From: PALSA-911 sp037442565
Lineage (GTDB): Bacteria > Pseudomonadota > Alphaproteobacteria > Acetobacterales > Acetobacteraceae
Assembly (NCBI GenBank): GCA_037442565.1
Contig: JBBIQA010000058.1
Coordinates: 1-22,533 of the forward strand
Length of the DNA: 22,533 bases
Direction: 5' to 3'
In this document: one piece after another, positions 1 to 8,342 of the stretch
Position numbering within the stretch: the stretch's first letter is position 1
How the letters are laid out: the number at the start of each line of letters is the position of its first letter
Program-made: the position numbers and the translations under genes
Notes under the pieces: model-generated
Databases searched by the model: none
Told to the model about the DNA's origin: nothing
What the model saw: only the letters and a program-made list of their open reading frames with translations

Positions 1-3000
1 ACCTCGTGCGGCAATTCGCCGAAGCGGTCGACCAGTTCGGCGGCCATCGCCTCGCTCTCGGCATCCGAACCGAGCGCGCCGATGCGCCGGTAGAGGCCCA
101 GGCGGACCGGCAGGTCGCGGACATAGGTCTCCGGGATCAGCACCGGCAGGCCGAGGCCGATATTCGGCGTCCAATCCCGGTCCGAGGCGCGGGACTTGCC
201 TTCCCCTGCCCGGATCTCGGAAACCGCGTCTTCCAGCATCTGCTGGTAGAGCTCGATGCCGACCTCCCGGATGTGGCCGGATTGCTCGTCGCCCAGCAGG
301 TTGCCGGCGCCGCGGATGTCGAGATCGTGCGATGCAAGGGTGAAGCCGGCACCGAGCGCATCCAGGGTCTGCATCACCGTCAGCCGCTTTTCCGCAGCAA
401 CCGACAGCCGGTGGTTCGGCGGCCAGGTCAGGTAGGCGTAGCCGCGCTGCTTGCCACGGCCGACGCGGCCGCGCAGCTGGTAGAGCTGGCCGAGGCCGAA
501 CATGTCCGCCCGATGGATTACCAGCGTGTTCACCGCCGGCATGTCCAGGCCGCTTTCGACGATGTTGGTGGACAGCAGGATGTCGTACTTGCCGTCGCCG
601 AACTCGGTCATCACCCGTTCGAGCTCGGTCGGCGCCAGCCTGCCATGCGCCTGCACGGTGCGGGCCTCGGGCACGATCTGCGCGAGGCGCTCGGCCATGC
701 GCGCCAGGTCCTCGATGCGCGGCACCACGCAGAACACCTGGCCGCCGCGGAAGCGTTCGCGCTGCAGCGCCTCGCGGATCACCAGCGCGTCGAACGGCAT
801 GATGAAGGTGCGCACCGCCAGGCGATCGACCGGGGGCGTGGCGATGATGCTCATTTCACGCACGCCGGTCAGGGCCAGCTGCAGGGTGCGCGGGATCGGG
901 GTGGCGGTGAGCGTGAGCACGTGCACGTCGGCCTTGATCGATTTCAGCCGTTCCTTGTGGGAAACGCCGAAATGCTGCTCCTCGTCGACGATCAGCAGGC
1001 CGAGTTCGGAAAATTCGATCGACTTGGCCAGCAGCGCATGGGTGCCGACGACGATGTTGATGGTGCCGTCGGCGACGCCGCGGCGGACCTCGGCGGCTTC
1101 CTTGGCGGTGACCATGCGCGAAAGCTGCGCCACCTTGATCGGCAGGCCCTGGAAGCGGGCGGAGAAGGTGCGGAAATGCTGGCGGGCGAGCAGGGTGGTC
1201 GGGACCACCACCGCGACCTGCGTGCCGGCCATGGCGGCGACGAAGGCGGCGCGCAACGCGACCTCGGTCTTGCCGAAGCCGACATCGCCGCAAATCAGCC
1301 GGTCCATCGGCCGGCCGGAGGCCATGTCCTCCAGCACGTCGGCGATGGCGCGGGCCTGGTCCTCGGTTTCCGCGAACGGGAAGCGGGCGCAGAATTCGTC
1401 GAACGCGCCTTCGGCCGGGGCCATGATCTCGGCGTCGCGGATCTTGCGCGCGGCGGCGATGCGGATCAGCTCGCCGGCCATGTCGCGGATGCGCTGCTTC
1501 ATCCGCGCCTTGCGCGACTGCCAGCTGGCGCCGCCTAGCTTGTCCAGGCTGGCGCCTTCGTGCTCGCTGCCATAGCGCGACAGCACCTCGATGTTTTCGA
1601 CCGGCAGAAACAACTTCTCGTCGCCGTCGTACAGCAGGCGCAGGCAGTCGTGCGGCGCACCGGTCACATTCAGCGTGGTCAGGCCGTCATAGCGGCCGAT
1701 GCCGTATTCCTGGTGCACGACCAGGTCGCCCTCGGCGATTTCGGTGGCTTCGGCGATGAACTGGTCGGCCCGCTTGCGTCGGCGCGGCGGGCGGGAAATG
1801 CGTTCGCCCAGCAGATCCTGCTCGCCGACGATGGCGAGGCGTTCGGCACCGAAACTGGCGACGAAGCCGCGCTCCAGGCCGAGCGTGACCAACGAAACAG
1901 TGTTGACCTTGCGGCGGCGGACTTCCTGCCAGCTCTCATCCTGCTGGACGTCCTTGATGCCGTGTTCGCGCAGCAGGTGGGCGATGCGTTCGCGCGAGCC
2001 GCGGGTCCAGGCGGCTATGACCAGGCGGCGGCCTTCCTTGTTCCAGCGCTCCGCCTGGGCGCGAAGCTGGTCGAAGATGTTGGTGCCGGGGCCGGTTCCC
2101 GTGCCACCGACACTTTGGGCGAACACCGGGCCGGGGCGGCCGTTGCCGTCGACGGCGGCGGCATCCTCGGGCTTGGCGAAGGGGCTGAAGGCGAGCACCG
2201 GGCCGGCCGACAGCATGGCGTCCCAGCCGGCACGGTCCAGATACAGCAGGCCGGGCGGCAGCGGGCGGTACGGTACCTCGCCGTCGCGCGGCACGGCTTT
2301 GCGGGCGGTGAAATGGTCGGCGATCATCTCGAAGCGCGAGGTCAGCACCTCGTCGGCCTGGTGATCGAGGCTGACGGCGGCGCCCGGCAGATAGTCGAGC
2401 AGCGTGTCCATGTGGTCATGGAACAGCGGCACCCAATGCTCCATGCCGGGGTGGCGGCGGCCGTCGGAAATGGACAGGTAAATCGGATCGGAAGCCGCGT
2501 CCTGGCCGAACAGATCGCGCCAGCCGGAGCGGAAGCGGGCGATGCTGTCCTTGTCCAGCGGCACTTCGGAGACCGGGCGCAGGATAAGCCTGTCCAGTTT
2601 GCCGGCACTGCGCTGGGTAGTTGGGTCGAAGGTCTTGATGGTCTCGATGGTATCCCCGAACATATCGAGACGGATCGGATCGGATTCGCCCGCGGGGAAG
2701 ATGTCGACGATGCCGCCGCGCATGGCGTACTCGCCCGGCTCCATCACGGTGCCGGCGCGGCCGTAGCCGTTGGCTTCCAGGAACAGCGCCAATGCTTCCG
2801 GCTTGACGTCGCCGCCGGTCTTCAGCTCCAGGCTGGCATTGGCGAACACGGCGCTGGGCGGCACGCGCTGGACCAGGGCATTGACCGTGGTGAGCACGAT
2901 GCGCGGTTTATTCGATGCCTCCAGCAGCCGTGCCAGGGTGGCGATCCGCTCGGACACCAGGGCGGGATTGGGCGAAACGCGGTCATACGGCAGGCAGTCC

Positions 3001-3206
3001 CAGGCCGGGAAACGCAGCACCTCGATCTCGGGGGCGAAGAAGGCGAGCGCCTCGGCCAGGCGCGCCATGCGGGCATCGTCGCGGGTGACGTGCAGGATGG
3101 GGCCGGCGAACTCGGCCCGGCGGCGCGCGAGCAGGAAGGCGTCCCAGCCCTCCGGGGCGCCCCAGACGGGCACGGCAGTGGAGGTTATGGCGGCGGGAGC
3201 GTTCAT
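1..3206 (-). CDS. mfd: Transcription-repair coupling factor Mfd (C-terminus cut by window edge)
   Basis: Mfd is a cytoplasmic DNA translocase that removes RNA polymerase stalled at lesions and recruits UvrA to start nucleotide excision repair. About 1068 residues are visible. The family usually has about 1150-1170, so roughly the last 90, in the C-terminal regulatory domain, lie beyond base 1. In order I see the N-terminal UvrB-like region, a RNA-polymerase-interacting segment near residue 490 (GDLVVHQEYGIGRYDGL), Walker A GDVGFGKT at 640-647, the DEEQ box at 741-744, TATPIPRT, and the LRGRVGRG helicase motif. The start is the ATG at 3206-3204, which overlaps the sdhE stop by four bases (ATGA), so the two are probably translationally coupled. 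The motifs are conclusive for the Mfd/RecG/PriA motor class, and the RNA-polymerase-binding segment selects Mfd. Confidence 0.97.
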   Translation of the reverse strand, partial: MNAPAAITSTAVPVWGAPEGWDAFLLARRRAEFAGPILHVTRDDARMARLAEALAFFAPEIEVLRFPAWDCLPYDRVSPNPALVSERIATLARLLEASNKPRIVLTTVNALVQRVPPSAVFANASLELKTGGDVKPEALALFLEANGYGRAGTVMEPGEYAMRGGIVDIFPAGESDPIRLDMFGDTIETIKTFDPTTQRSAGKLDRLILRPVSEVPLDKDSIARFRSGWRDLFGQDAASDPIYLSISDGRRHPGMEHWVPLFHDHMDTLLDYLPGAAVSLDHQADEVLTSRFEMIADHFTARKAVPRDGEVPYRPLPPGLLYLDRAGWDAMLSAGPVLAFSPFAKPEDAAAVDGNGRPGPVFAQSVGGTGTGPGTNIFDQLRAQAERWNKEGRRLVIAAWTRGSRERIAHLLREHGIKDVQQDESWQEVRRRKVNTVSLVTLGLERGFVASFGAERLAIVGEQDLLGERISRPPRRRKRADQFIAEATEIAEGDLVVHQEYGIGRYDGLTTLNVTGAPHDCLRLLYDGDEKLFLPVENIEVLSRYGSEHEGASLDKLGGASWQSRKARMKQRIRDMAGELIRIAAARKIRDAEIMAPAEGAFDEFCARFPFAETEDQARAIADVLEDMASGRPMDRLICGDVGFGKTEVALRAAFVAAMAGTQVAVVVPTTLLARQHFRTFSARFQGLPIKVAQLSRMVTAKEAAEVRRGVADGTINIVVGTHALLAKSIEFSELGLLIVDEEQHFGVSHKERLKSIKADVHVLTLTATPIPRTLQLALTGVREMSIIATPPVDRLAVRTFIMPFDALVIREALQRERFRGGQVFCVVPRIEDLARMAERLAQIVPEARTVQAHGRLAPTELERVMTEFGDGKYDILLSTNIVESGLDMPAVNTLVIHRADMFGLGQLYQLRGRVGRGKQRGYAYLTWPPNHRLSVAAEKRLTVMQTLDALGAGFTLASHDLDIRGAGNLLGDEQSGHIREVGIELYQQMLEDAVSEIRAGEGKSRASDRDWTPNIGLGLPVLIPETYVRDLPVRLGLYRRIGALGSDAESEAMAAELVDRFGELPHE

Positions 3207-3517
3207 TTGCCCGCCGCGTCCCGCATGCGGCGCAGCATCGGACTGTCCATCTCGGCCGGGATCGGCTGTCGCCCGGTCAGCCACTCGGCCAGATCGACGT
3301 CCGGCAATTCGAGCAATGCCTCGATTTCGTCCAGTTCCGCCTCCGAAAAAGCGAAAATGCGCGGGGTGATGAAGCCGCCGACCAGCAGGTCGGTTTCGTG
3401 CGTGCCGCGGTGATTGGCGCGGAAAACCAGCCTTCGCCGGCGGCTGGTCAGTTCCGGTTGCGGCTGATCGGGGACGAACGAATCCGGGTGCGCTGGTTCT
3501 GTCATGGATGCTGTCAT
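3203..3517 (-). CDS. sdhE: Succinate dehydrogenase flavinylation factor SdhE (DUF339 family)
   Basis: SdhE is a small soluble protein that helps attach FAD covalently to the flavoprotein subunit of succinate dehydrogenase. This copy has 104 residues and carries the family hallmark RGxxE at residues 37-41 (RGTHE), preceded by a basic RRRRLVFRAN stretch and followed by DLLVGGF. The first 20 or so residues are a Pro/Asp-rich extension. I use the ATG at 3517-3515, which has a GAGG about 11 bases upstream. The ATG four codons later (3505) is a possible alternative. Its stop overlaps the mfd start by four bases. Linkage to mfd and a divergent recG is, from general knowledge, common in alphaproteobacteria and does not imply a role in repair. 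Confidence 0.92.
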   Translation of the reverse strand: MTASMTEPAHPDSFVPDQPQPELTSRRRRLVFRANHRGTHETDLLVGGFITPRIFAFSEAELDEIEALLELPDVDLAEWLTGRQPIPAEMDSPMLRRMRDAAGK

Positions 3518-3536
3518 ATAGAGGCAGCCTCAAATT

Positions 3537-5600
3537 ATGTCAGCTGTGCAAGATCCCTCCCTGCAACCGCTTTTCGCGCCTCTGACCCGGCTCCCCGGCA
3601 TAGGACCGGCGTTGGCGCCGCTGTTGGCGCGCGCGGTGGGCGGGGACCGGGTGATCGATCTGCTGTTCCACTTGCCGGAATCGTATCTGGACCGCCGCGC
3701 CCGGCCGACCATCGCCCAGGCGCAGGCCGGACAAGTCGTGACCTTGGCGGTGGACGTCGTGCGCCACGAACCGCCGGCCAACAGCCGCCAGCCCTGGAAG
3801 GTGATCGTCACGGACGGCACCGCGTTCGCGGAGCTGGTGTTCTTCAAATTCACCCGCCAGGCGCAGACGCCGCCGGGGACGAAGCTGCTGGTTTCCGGCA
3901 AAGCGGAAAGATACGGCGACCGGCTGACCATCCCGCACCCCGACCACATGGTGCCGGCCGACCGGCCGGAGCGGCTGCCTTCCATCGAGCCGGTCTGGCC
4001 GCTGACCGCCGGGCTGTGGCCGCGGCAGGTGGCGATGGCGATGGGCCGCGCGCTGGCACTGGTGCCCGAATTTCCGGAATGGCACGACGCGGCGCTGCTG
4101 CGGCGGGAGAAATGGCCCGGGTTCAACGAGGCGCTGCGCGCGGTGCAGGCACCGGCCGCCCTGCCCGACCCGCGCATGCGCAACCGGCTGGCCTATGACG
4201 AATTGCTGGCCGGGCAGATCGCCCTGCGGCTGATCCGGGGGCGGGCGCGCAAGCGGGCCGGGCGGAAGCTGGTGGGCGATGGCAGCCTGCGCGTCGAGGC
4301 CCTGGCGCGATTTGGCCACCCGCCCACGCGGTCCCAGCGCCAGGCGATCGCGGAGATCGACGAGGATCTGGTTTCGCCGCGCCGGATGCTGCGGCTGCTG
4401 CAGGGCGATGTCGGTTCCGGCAAGACGCTGGTGGCCGTGATGGCGATGCTGCGGGCGGTGGAGGCCGGGGCGCAGGCGGCCTTGATGGCGCCGACCGAGG
4501 TGCTGGTGAAGCAGCACCATCGCGTGCTGTCGCGGATCTGTCCGGTGCCGGTGGCGATGCTGACCGGGTCGGTGAAGGGACGCGAAAGGACAAAACTGCT
4601 GCGCGGGCTGGCGGATGGGTCGATCCCGATCGTGGTGGGCACCCATGCGCTGTTCCAGGACGCGGTGGCCTATCACGATCTGGCGCTGGCGGTGATCGAC
4701 GAGCAGCACCGCTTCGGCGTCGATCAGCGCCTGTCCCTGGGCGCCAAGGGCGAAAGCACGGATGTGCTGGTGATGACCGCGACGCCTATTCCCCGTACCC
4801 TGCTGCTGACCAACTGGGGCGAGATGGATATCAGCCGCCTGACCGAAAAGCCGGCGGGGCGGCAGGCCATCCGCACCACGCTGCACTCGCTGGCGACGAT
4901 GCCGGACGTGCTGGACGCCCTGGCCCGCAAGCTGGAGGCCGGCGGACGGATCTACTGGGTGTGTCCGATGGTGAACGAGAACGAGCTGCTGGACATCGCC
5001 GCCGCCGAGGCCCGGTTCGCCGAGCTGCGTTCCCGGTTCGGCGCTGTGGTCGGACTGGCGCATGGGCAGCAGGATGCGGCGGTGCGCGATGCGGCGCTGG
5101 CGGATTTCGCGTCGGGAAAGATCCGGCTGCTGGTTGCCACAACCGTGGTGGAGGTCGGCGTGGACGTGCCGGAGGCCAGCGTGATGGTGATCGACCATGC
5201 CGAGCGGTTCGGGCTGGCGCAGCTGCACCAGTTGCGCGGGCGCGTCGGCCGGGGCGCGGAAGCCAGCTTCTGCCTGCTGCTGCATGACGACGGGCTGAAC
5301 GAGACCGCCCGCAAGCGGCTGGTGATGCTGCGCGACACCGAGGACGGCTTCGTGATCGCGGACGCCGATTTCCGCCTGCGCGGCGGCGGCGATGCGCTGG
5401 GCAAGCGCCAGGCGGGCCTGCCGGGGTTCCGGCTGGCCGATCCGGTGGAACACGAGGATTTGCTGCACATGGCGCACCGGGACGCGCAATTGCTGCTGGA
5501 GAAGGACCCCAACTTGACCAGCGAGCGCGGCCAGGCGGTGCGCGTGCTGCTGCGGCTGTTCGAGACGCGGGCGGCGATGCAGACGGTGGTTTCCGGCTNN
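3537..5600 (+). CDS. recG: ATP-dependent DNA helicase RecG
   Basis: RecG is a branched-DNA translocase that remodels stalled replication forks and Holliday junctions. The ATG at 3537 opens 687 visible residues. There is an N-terminal wedge domain with a helix-hairpin-helix-like start (LTRLPGIGPALAPLLARAVG), Walker A GDVGSGKT at 290-297, the DEQH box at 388-391, TATPIPRT, and LRGRVGRGAE in the second helicase lobe. The C-terminal part carries DADFRLRGGGDALGKRQAG, diagnostic for RecG. The last readable codons are VVSG, then a single T at 5598 before the N run. RecG proteins are about 690-700 residues, so that T is probably the first base of the stop codon and the protein essentially complete. 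The end at 5600 assumes this. Reading on through the N run to 5705 would be artificial. Confidence 0.95.
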
Positions 5601-5698
5601 NNNNNNNNNNNNNNNNNNNNNNNNNNNNNNNNNNNNNNNNNNNNNNNNNNNNNNNNNNNNNNNNNNNNNNNNNNNNNNNNNNNNNNNNNNNNNNNNNN
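5599..5698. other. Assembly gap (100 N)
   Basis: A run of exactly 100 N, the usual placeholder for a gap of unknown length. It probably hides the last two bases of the recG stop codon, the recG/oxygenase intergenic region and the start codon of the oxygenase gene. The order of the sequence on either side therefore rests on scaffolding, and reading frame across it has no meaning. Confidence 0.97.
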
Positions 5699-6649
5699 CC
5701 GTTGAACCCGAGCCCGCTTTCGTGGACCGCGGCCGATCTGCCCGCCAATGCCGGGGTGCTGCGGATCGATGACCGGGCCATGGCCGAGATCCTGGCGTTG
5801 GGCGAGGAACTCCGCCGCAATCCGCTGCCGATCCTGGCCCTTCGGCCCGAGCCGTTCGACCTGCCGAACTGCCGCGCGCTGATGTGGCGGGCGTCTGGCC
5901 TGCTGGCCGATGGCCCCGGCTTCGTGATCCTGGACCGCGTGCCGCTGGAGCGGCTCGGCCGGGAGACCGCCATCCAGGTCTACTGGCTGTTGTGCTGCAT
6001 GGTCGCCCGCCCCGTGGCGCAGAAATGGGACGGCACGATGGTCTACGACGTGACCGACAAGGGCCGCCCACCGGGCAACGGGGTGCGGCCGGACGTGACC
6101 AACGCGCAGCAGAATTTCCATTGCGACAACAGCTACAATCTCTGTCCGCCGGATTACGTGGCGCTGTTCTGCCTGCAGACGGCGATGGAGGGCGGGGTGA
6201 ATGGCGTGGTCAGCCTGTATGCCGCACACGAGGAAATGCGCCGGCGCCACCCGGACCTGCTCGCGCGGCTGCACGAGGACTTCCTGTTCGACCGCCAGCG
6301 CGAGCACGCGCCCGACGACGACAAGGTGCTGGCGCATCCGATGTTCGAGCTGCACGGGGAGCGGCTGATCGGCCGGCTGTCGCGGTTTCAGGTGGTGAAC
6401 GGCTACAAGCTGGCCGGGCGGGAAATGGACCCGCAAGGACGCGAGGCACTGGATGCGTTCGAGGCGATCCTGAACGACACCAGGCTGCGCCATGATTTCG
6501 TCTTCGAGCCGGGGCAGATCCAGATCATCAACAACACGGCACTTGGGCATATGCGGACCGGGTTTCGCGACTGGCCGGAACCCGAGCGCAAGCGCCATCT
6601 GATCCGGCTGTGGCTGCGCGACCGCGGCCGGCCGTTCTATAACGGCTAA
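5699..6649 (+). CDS. TauD/TfdA-family Fe(II)/2-oxoglutarate-dependent oxygenase (5' end in gap)
   Basis: The family uses Fe(II) and 2-oxoglutarate to hydroxylate or cleave a substrate in the cytoplasm. The iron-binding facial triad is visible: HxD in NFHCDNSYN (H140 and D142, numbering from the TTG at 5702), and a distal histidine in NNTALGHMRTGF (H283). Arginines in RKRHLIRLWLRD (R298, R302) sit where 2-oxoglutarate is normally bound. The fold is otherwise complete at about 315 residues. The TTG at 5702 has no visible ribosome binding site and the frame is open into the N run, so the true start is most likely inside the gap. It runs towards the RimK-like gene, with 13 bases between the stops. 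The substrate cannot be read from sequence. Taurine is only one possibility for the family, and peptide or amino-acid hydroxylation fits the neighbours better, but that is inference. Confidence 0.85.
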   Translation, partial: PLNPSPLSWTAADLPANAGVLRIDDRAMAEILALGEELRRNPLPILALRPEPFDLPNCRALMWRASGLLADGPGFVILDRVPLERLGRETAIQVYWLLCCMVARPVAQKWDGTMVYDVTDKGRPPGNGVRPDVTNAQQNFHCDNSYNLCPPDYVALFCLQTAMEGGVNGVVSLYAAHEEMRRRHPDLLARLHEDFLFDRQREHAPDDDKVLAHPMFELHGERLIGRLSRFQVVNGYKLAGREMDPQGREALDAFEAILNDTRLRHDFVFEPGQIQIINNTALGHMRTGFRDWPEPERKRHLIRLWLRDRGRPFYNG

Positions 6650-6662
6650 ACCGACGGCTCCC

Positions 6663-7583
6663 TCAGCCGCCCGCGAGATAGCGCGCCAGGCTGGCCGCGA
6701 TCGGCTGGCCGGTATTCGCCTCGTAATAGGAATAGGCCGGCGACGGATTGACCTCGAAGCAGGTCGCCGTGCCGTCCGGCCCCAGGCGCAGGTCGATCCC
6801 GGCGAAGCTGAGCCCAAGCCCCGCGGTCAGCGCGACGCAGCGCGCCGCCAGGTCGGCGTCCAGCTCGATCGCCCGCAGCGTCGCGCTGCCGCCGGATTGG
6901 CGGGCATAGCGGTAGTCGGTCGCGTCGCTGACGATTTCCGTCGGGAATACGTCCCGGTCCACCACGTGCACCCGCACATCCACGCCGGGCACCAGTTCCT
7001 GGAACTGCACCGGGCACCAGCGGATGTCGTCCAGCCGGGCGACATCCTCGTCATCCAGCATTTTGACGATGGATCGCACGCCGCTCATGGATTTGTAGAT
7101 GATCGAGCCATGGGTGGCACGAAACGCCAGCACGGCCGCCGGATCGTTGCTGATCAGCGTTTCCGGCACGCGCAAGCCATAACGGGCGATCAATTGCGCC
7201 TGATACGGCTTGGCGCCGTTCGAGCCCTGCGGGTCGCAACGATTGACCACGCGGCCCGGTGCGATCTCCATCCAGCGGTACAGCGTGTCGTGCACCGCGC
7301 GGGCATGGCGGCGCGCCGGGGAGCCTTCCGGCTCGGCCTCCAGTTCCGGCAGCAGCCGGTCGTCCATCAGCCGGAAATAGACGGCGGTGATATCGCGCAG
7401 GTCCAGGGTTTCGTTCTGCAGCCTCAGGGTTCCGCCGACACCATTCGCATCGATGAGCAGGGCGATCGCGCAATCGGCGCATCGGCGCTGATTGAACAGG
7501 CGATACTCGGCGCCCAGCGCAGCCAGCGCTTCGGCGACGCGCCGCAGCGGGGGCTCGCTGGGAATGCCGCCGAGCAGGATCAT
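6663..7583 (-). CDS. RimK-like ATP-grasp ligase
   Basis: ATP-grasp ligases activate a carboxylate as acyl-phosphate and join it to an amine or hydroxyl. The RimK/graspetide-ligase subset modifies proteins or peptides. The 306 residues show an N-terminal pre-ATP-grasp part, KPYQAQLIARYGLRVPETL at 125-143, a phosphate-contacting lysine in IIYKSMSG (K163), QELVPGVDVRVHVV at 195-208, and metal-binding residues in GIDLRLG (D264) and FEVNPSP (E277, N279). All the usual ATP and Mg residues appear intact. The ATG at 7583 overlaps the upstream stop by four bases, so it is translationally coupled to the degenerate partner. The gene is last in a three-gene operon led by the Lys/Glu repeat protein, which makes that protein the obvious candidate substrate. 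Glutathione synthetase-like or ribosomal-protein ligase activity remain alternatives. Confidence 0.85.
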   Translation of the reverse strand: MILLGGIPSEPPLRRVAEALAALGAEYRLFNQRRCADCAIALLIDANGVGGTLRLQNETLDLRDITAVYFRLMDDRLLPELEAEPEGSPARRHARAVHDTLYRWMEIAPGRVVNRCDPQGSNGAKPYQAQLIARYGLRVPETLISNDPAAVLAFRATHGSIIYKSMSGVRSIVKMLDDEDVARLDDIRWCPVQFQELVPGVDVRVHVVDRDVFPTEIVSDATDYRYARQSGGSATLRAIELDADLAARCVALTAGLGLSFAGIDLRLGPDGTATCFEVNPSPAYSYYEANTGQPIAASLARYLAGG

Positions 7584-8326
7584 GCCGCCAGCACCCCGGC
7601 CAGCGCGTCCGCCAGTGCGTCCGCCAGTGCCGCCTGGTGCATCGCGGCGCCAATTCCGGCAAGCTCCGGCATCACCGTGGCTCCGGTCATCTGCCAGCCC
7701 TCGGTGGGATCGTGCGTGAAATCGATCCCCAGCAACGGGGCGCCGGCGGCCTGCGACAGGCGCAGGCAGGCCGCCTCGTTGCGTTCCACCAGGGCGGCCG
7801 GGCCCACCACCTGCGCGCCGACCACGACCACGCGCGCCGTCGCCTGCGTCGTCTGCCAGGGCAAGGCCGGGTCATCGTTGCTGGTCTGGCAATAGGCCCG
7901 CACCGCCAGCCCGGCCTGAACGGCAAGCGCGGTCCAGGCGGAAGGATGGCGCCAGTTGCCGGCCAGTCCTTGCGGCGTTGGGGGATTCAGCACCGGGCCG
8001 GGCAAGGCGTGCAGCCAACTCAGGTAGAACGCGTGCATTTCCTGCAAGGCGTAGTCACGATCCGGCCCGCCGTAGCGGCGGAGCCAGGCGGCCGGCAGGT
8101 ACGACAGCCGATTGAGCACGCCGCGCGTGTCGCTGCCGCGCAGGCGCGAGCCGTCCGCCAGCCGTATCTCGCAGTCGGCTCCCGCCGCCCCGACGCGGTG
8201 ATCCCATGTCACGGCCCCGGCGAGATCGGCGCCGGTTACCACCCTTGGCGCGAGGCCCCGCATTCGCAGGGCGTCCGCGGCCCAGAGCGCCGAGACATCC
8301 ATCTCCTCGCATAGCACGAGGATCAT
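7580..8326 (-). CDS. Degenerate ATP-grasp-like partner protein
   Basis: A 248-residue protein that I place in the ATP-grasp superfamily by its shape rather than by clear catalytic motifs. The N-terminal part resembles a pre-ATP-grasp domain (RGVLNRLSYLPAAW at 69-82, LPGPVLNPPTPQGLAGNW near 108-125). The C-terminal part (ARVVVVGAQVVG near 164-175, APLLGIDF at 196-203) lines up with the second half of the RimK-like neighbour. Compared with that neighbour, the central ATP-binding lobe is nearly absent, and the metal-binding E-x-N is replaced by WQMTGA (211-216). It is therefore probably not an independent ligase and may be a substrate-binding or scaffolding partner. Start ATG at 8326, 16 bases after the repeat-protein stop. 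Its stop overlaps the ligase start by four bases. The tail ALADALADALAG comes partly from a 12-base duplication. Confidence 0.75.
   Translation of the reverse strand: MILVLCEEMDVSALWAADALRMRGLAPRVVTGADLAGAVTWDHRVGAAGADCEIRLADGSRLRGSDTRGVLNRLSYLPAAWLRRYGGPDRDYALQEMHAFYLSWLHALPGPVLNPPTPQGLAGNWRHPSAWTALAVQAGLAVRAYCQTSNDDPALPWQTTQATARVVVVGAQVVGPAALVERNEAACLRLSQAAGAPLLGIDFTHDPTEGWQMTGATVMPELAGIGAAMHQAALADALADALAGVLAA
7605..7628. repeat. Perfect 12-bp tandem duplication
   Basis: The unit gcgtccgccagt occurs twice in direct succession (7605-7616 and 7617-7628) inside the 3' end of the degenerate ATP-grasp gene. It is in frame and gives the alanine-rich helical tail ALADALAD. Probably a recent replication-slippage event with no frame consequence. 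Confidence 0.8.
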
Positions 8327-8342
8327 GCGAGCGGCCGGCGGT

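Noticed and set aside
6..3413. Long plus-strand open frames (510 and 617 codons) opposite mfd
   Set aside because: They are antisense to a clear mfd reading with all its helicase motifs. Their translations are low-complexity and rich in His, Gln, Arg and Gly, as expected for the complement of GC-rich coding DNA.
5702..5704. TTG at 5702 as the true start of the oxygenase
   Set aside because: No ribosome site is visible, and the frame is open into the gap, where the N-terminus more likely begins.
5599..5705. RecG reading through the N run to a stop at 5705
   Set aside because: The N run has arbitrary length, and the last readable codons (VVSG then T) fit a normal RecG terminus. The in-frame stop at 5703 is coincidental.
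6654..6668. Small hairpin CGGCT/AGCCG between the convergent oxygenase and ligase stops
   Set aside because: Only five base pairs and no U-run, so it cannot be called a terminator.
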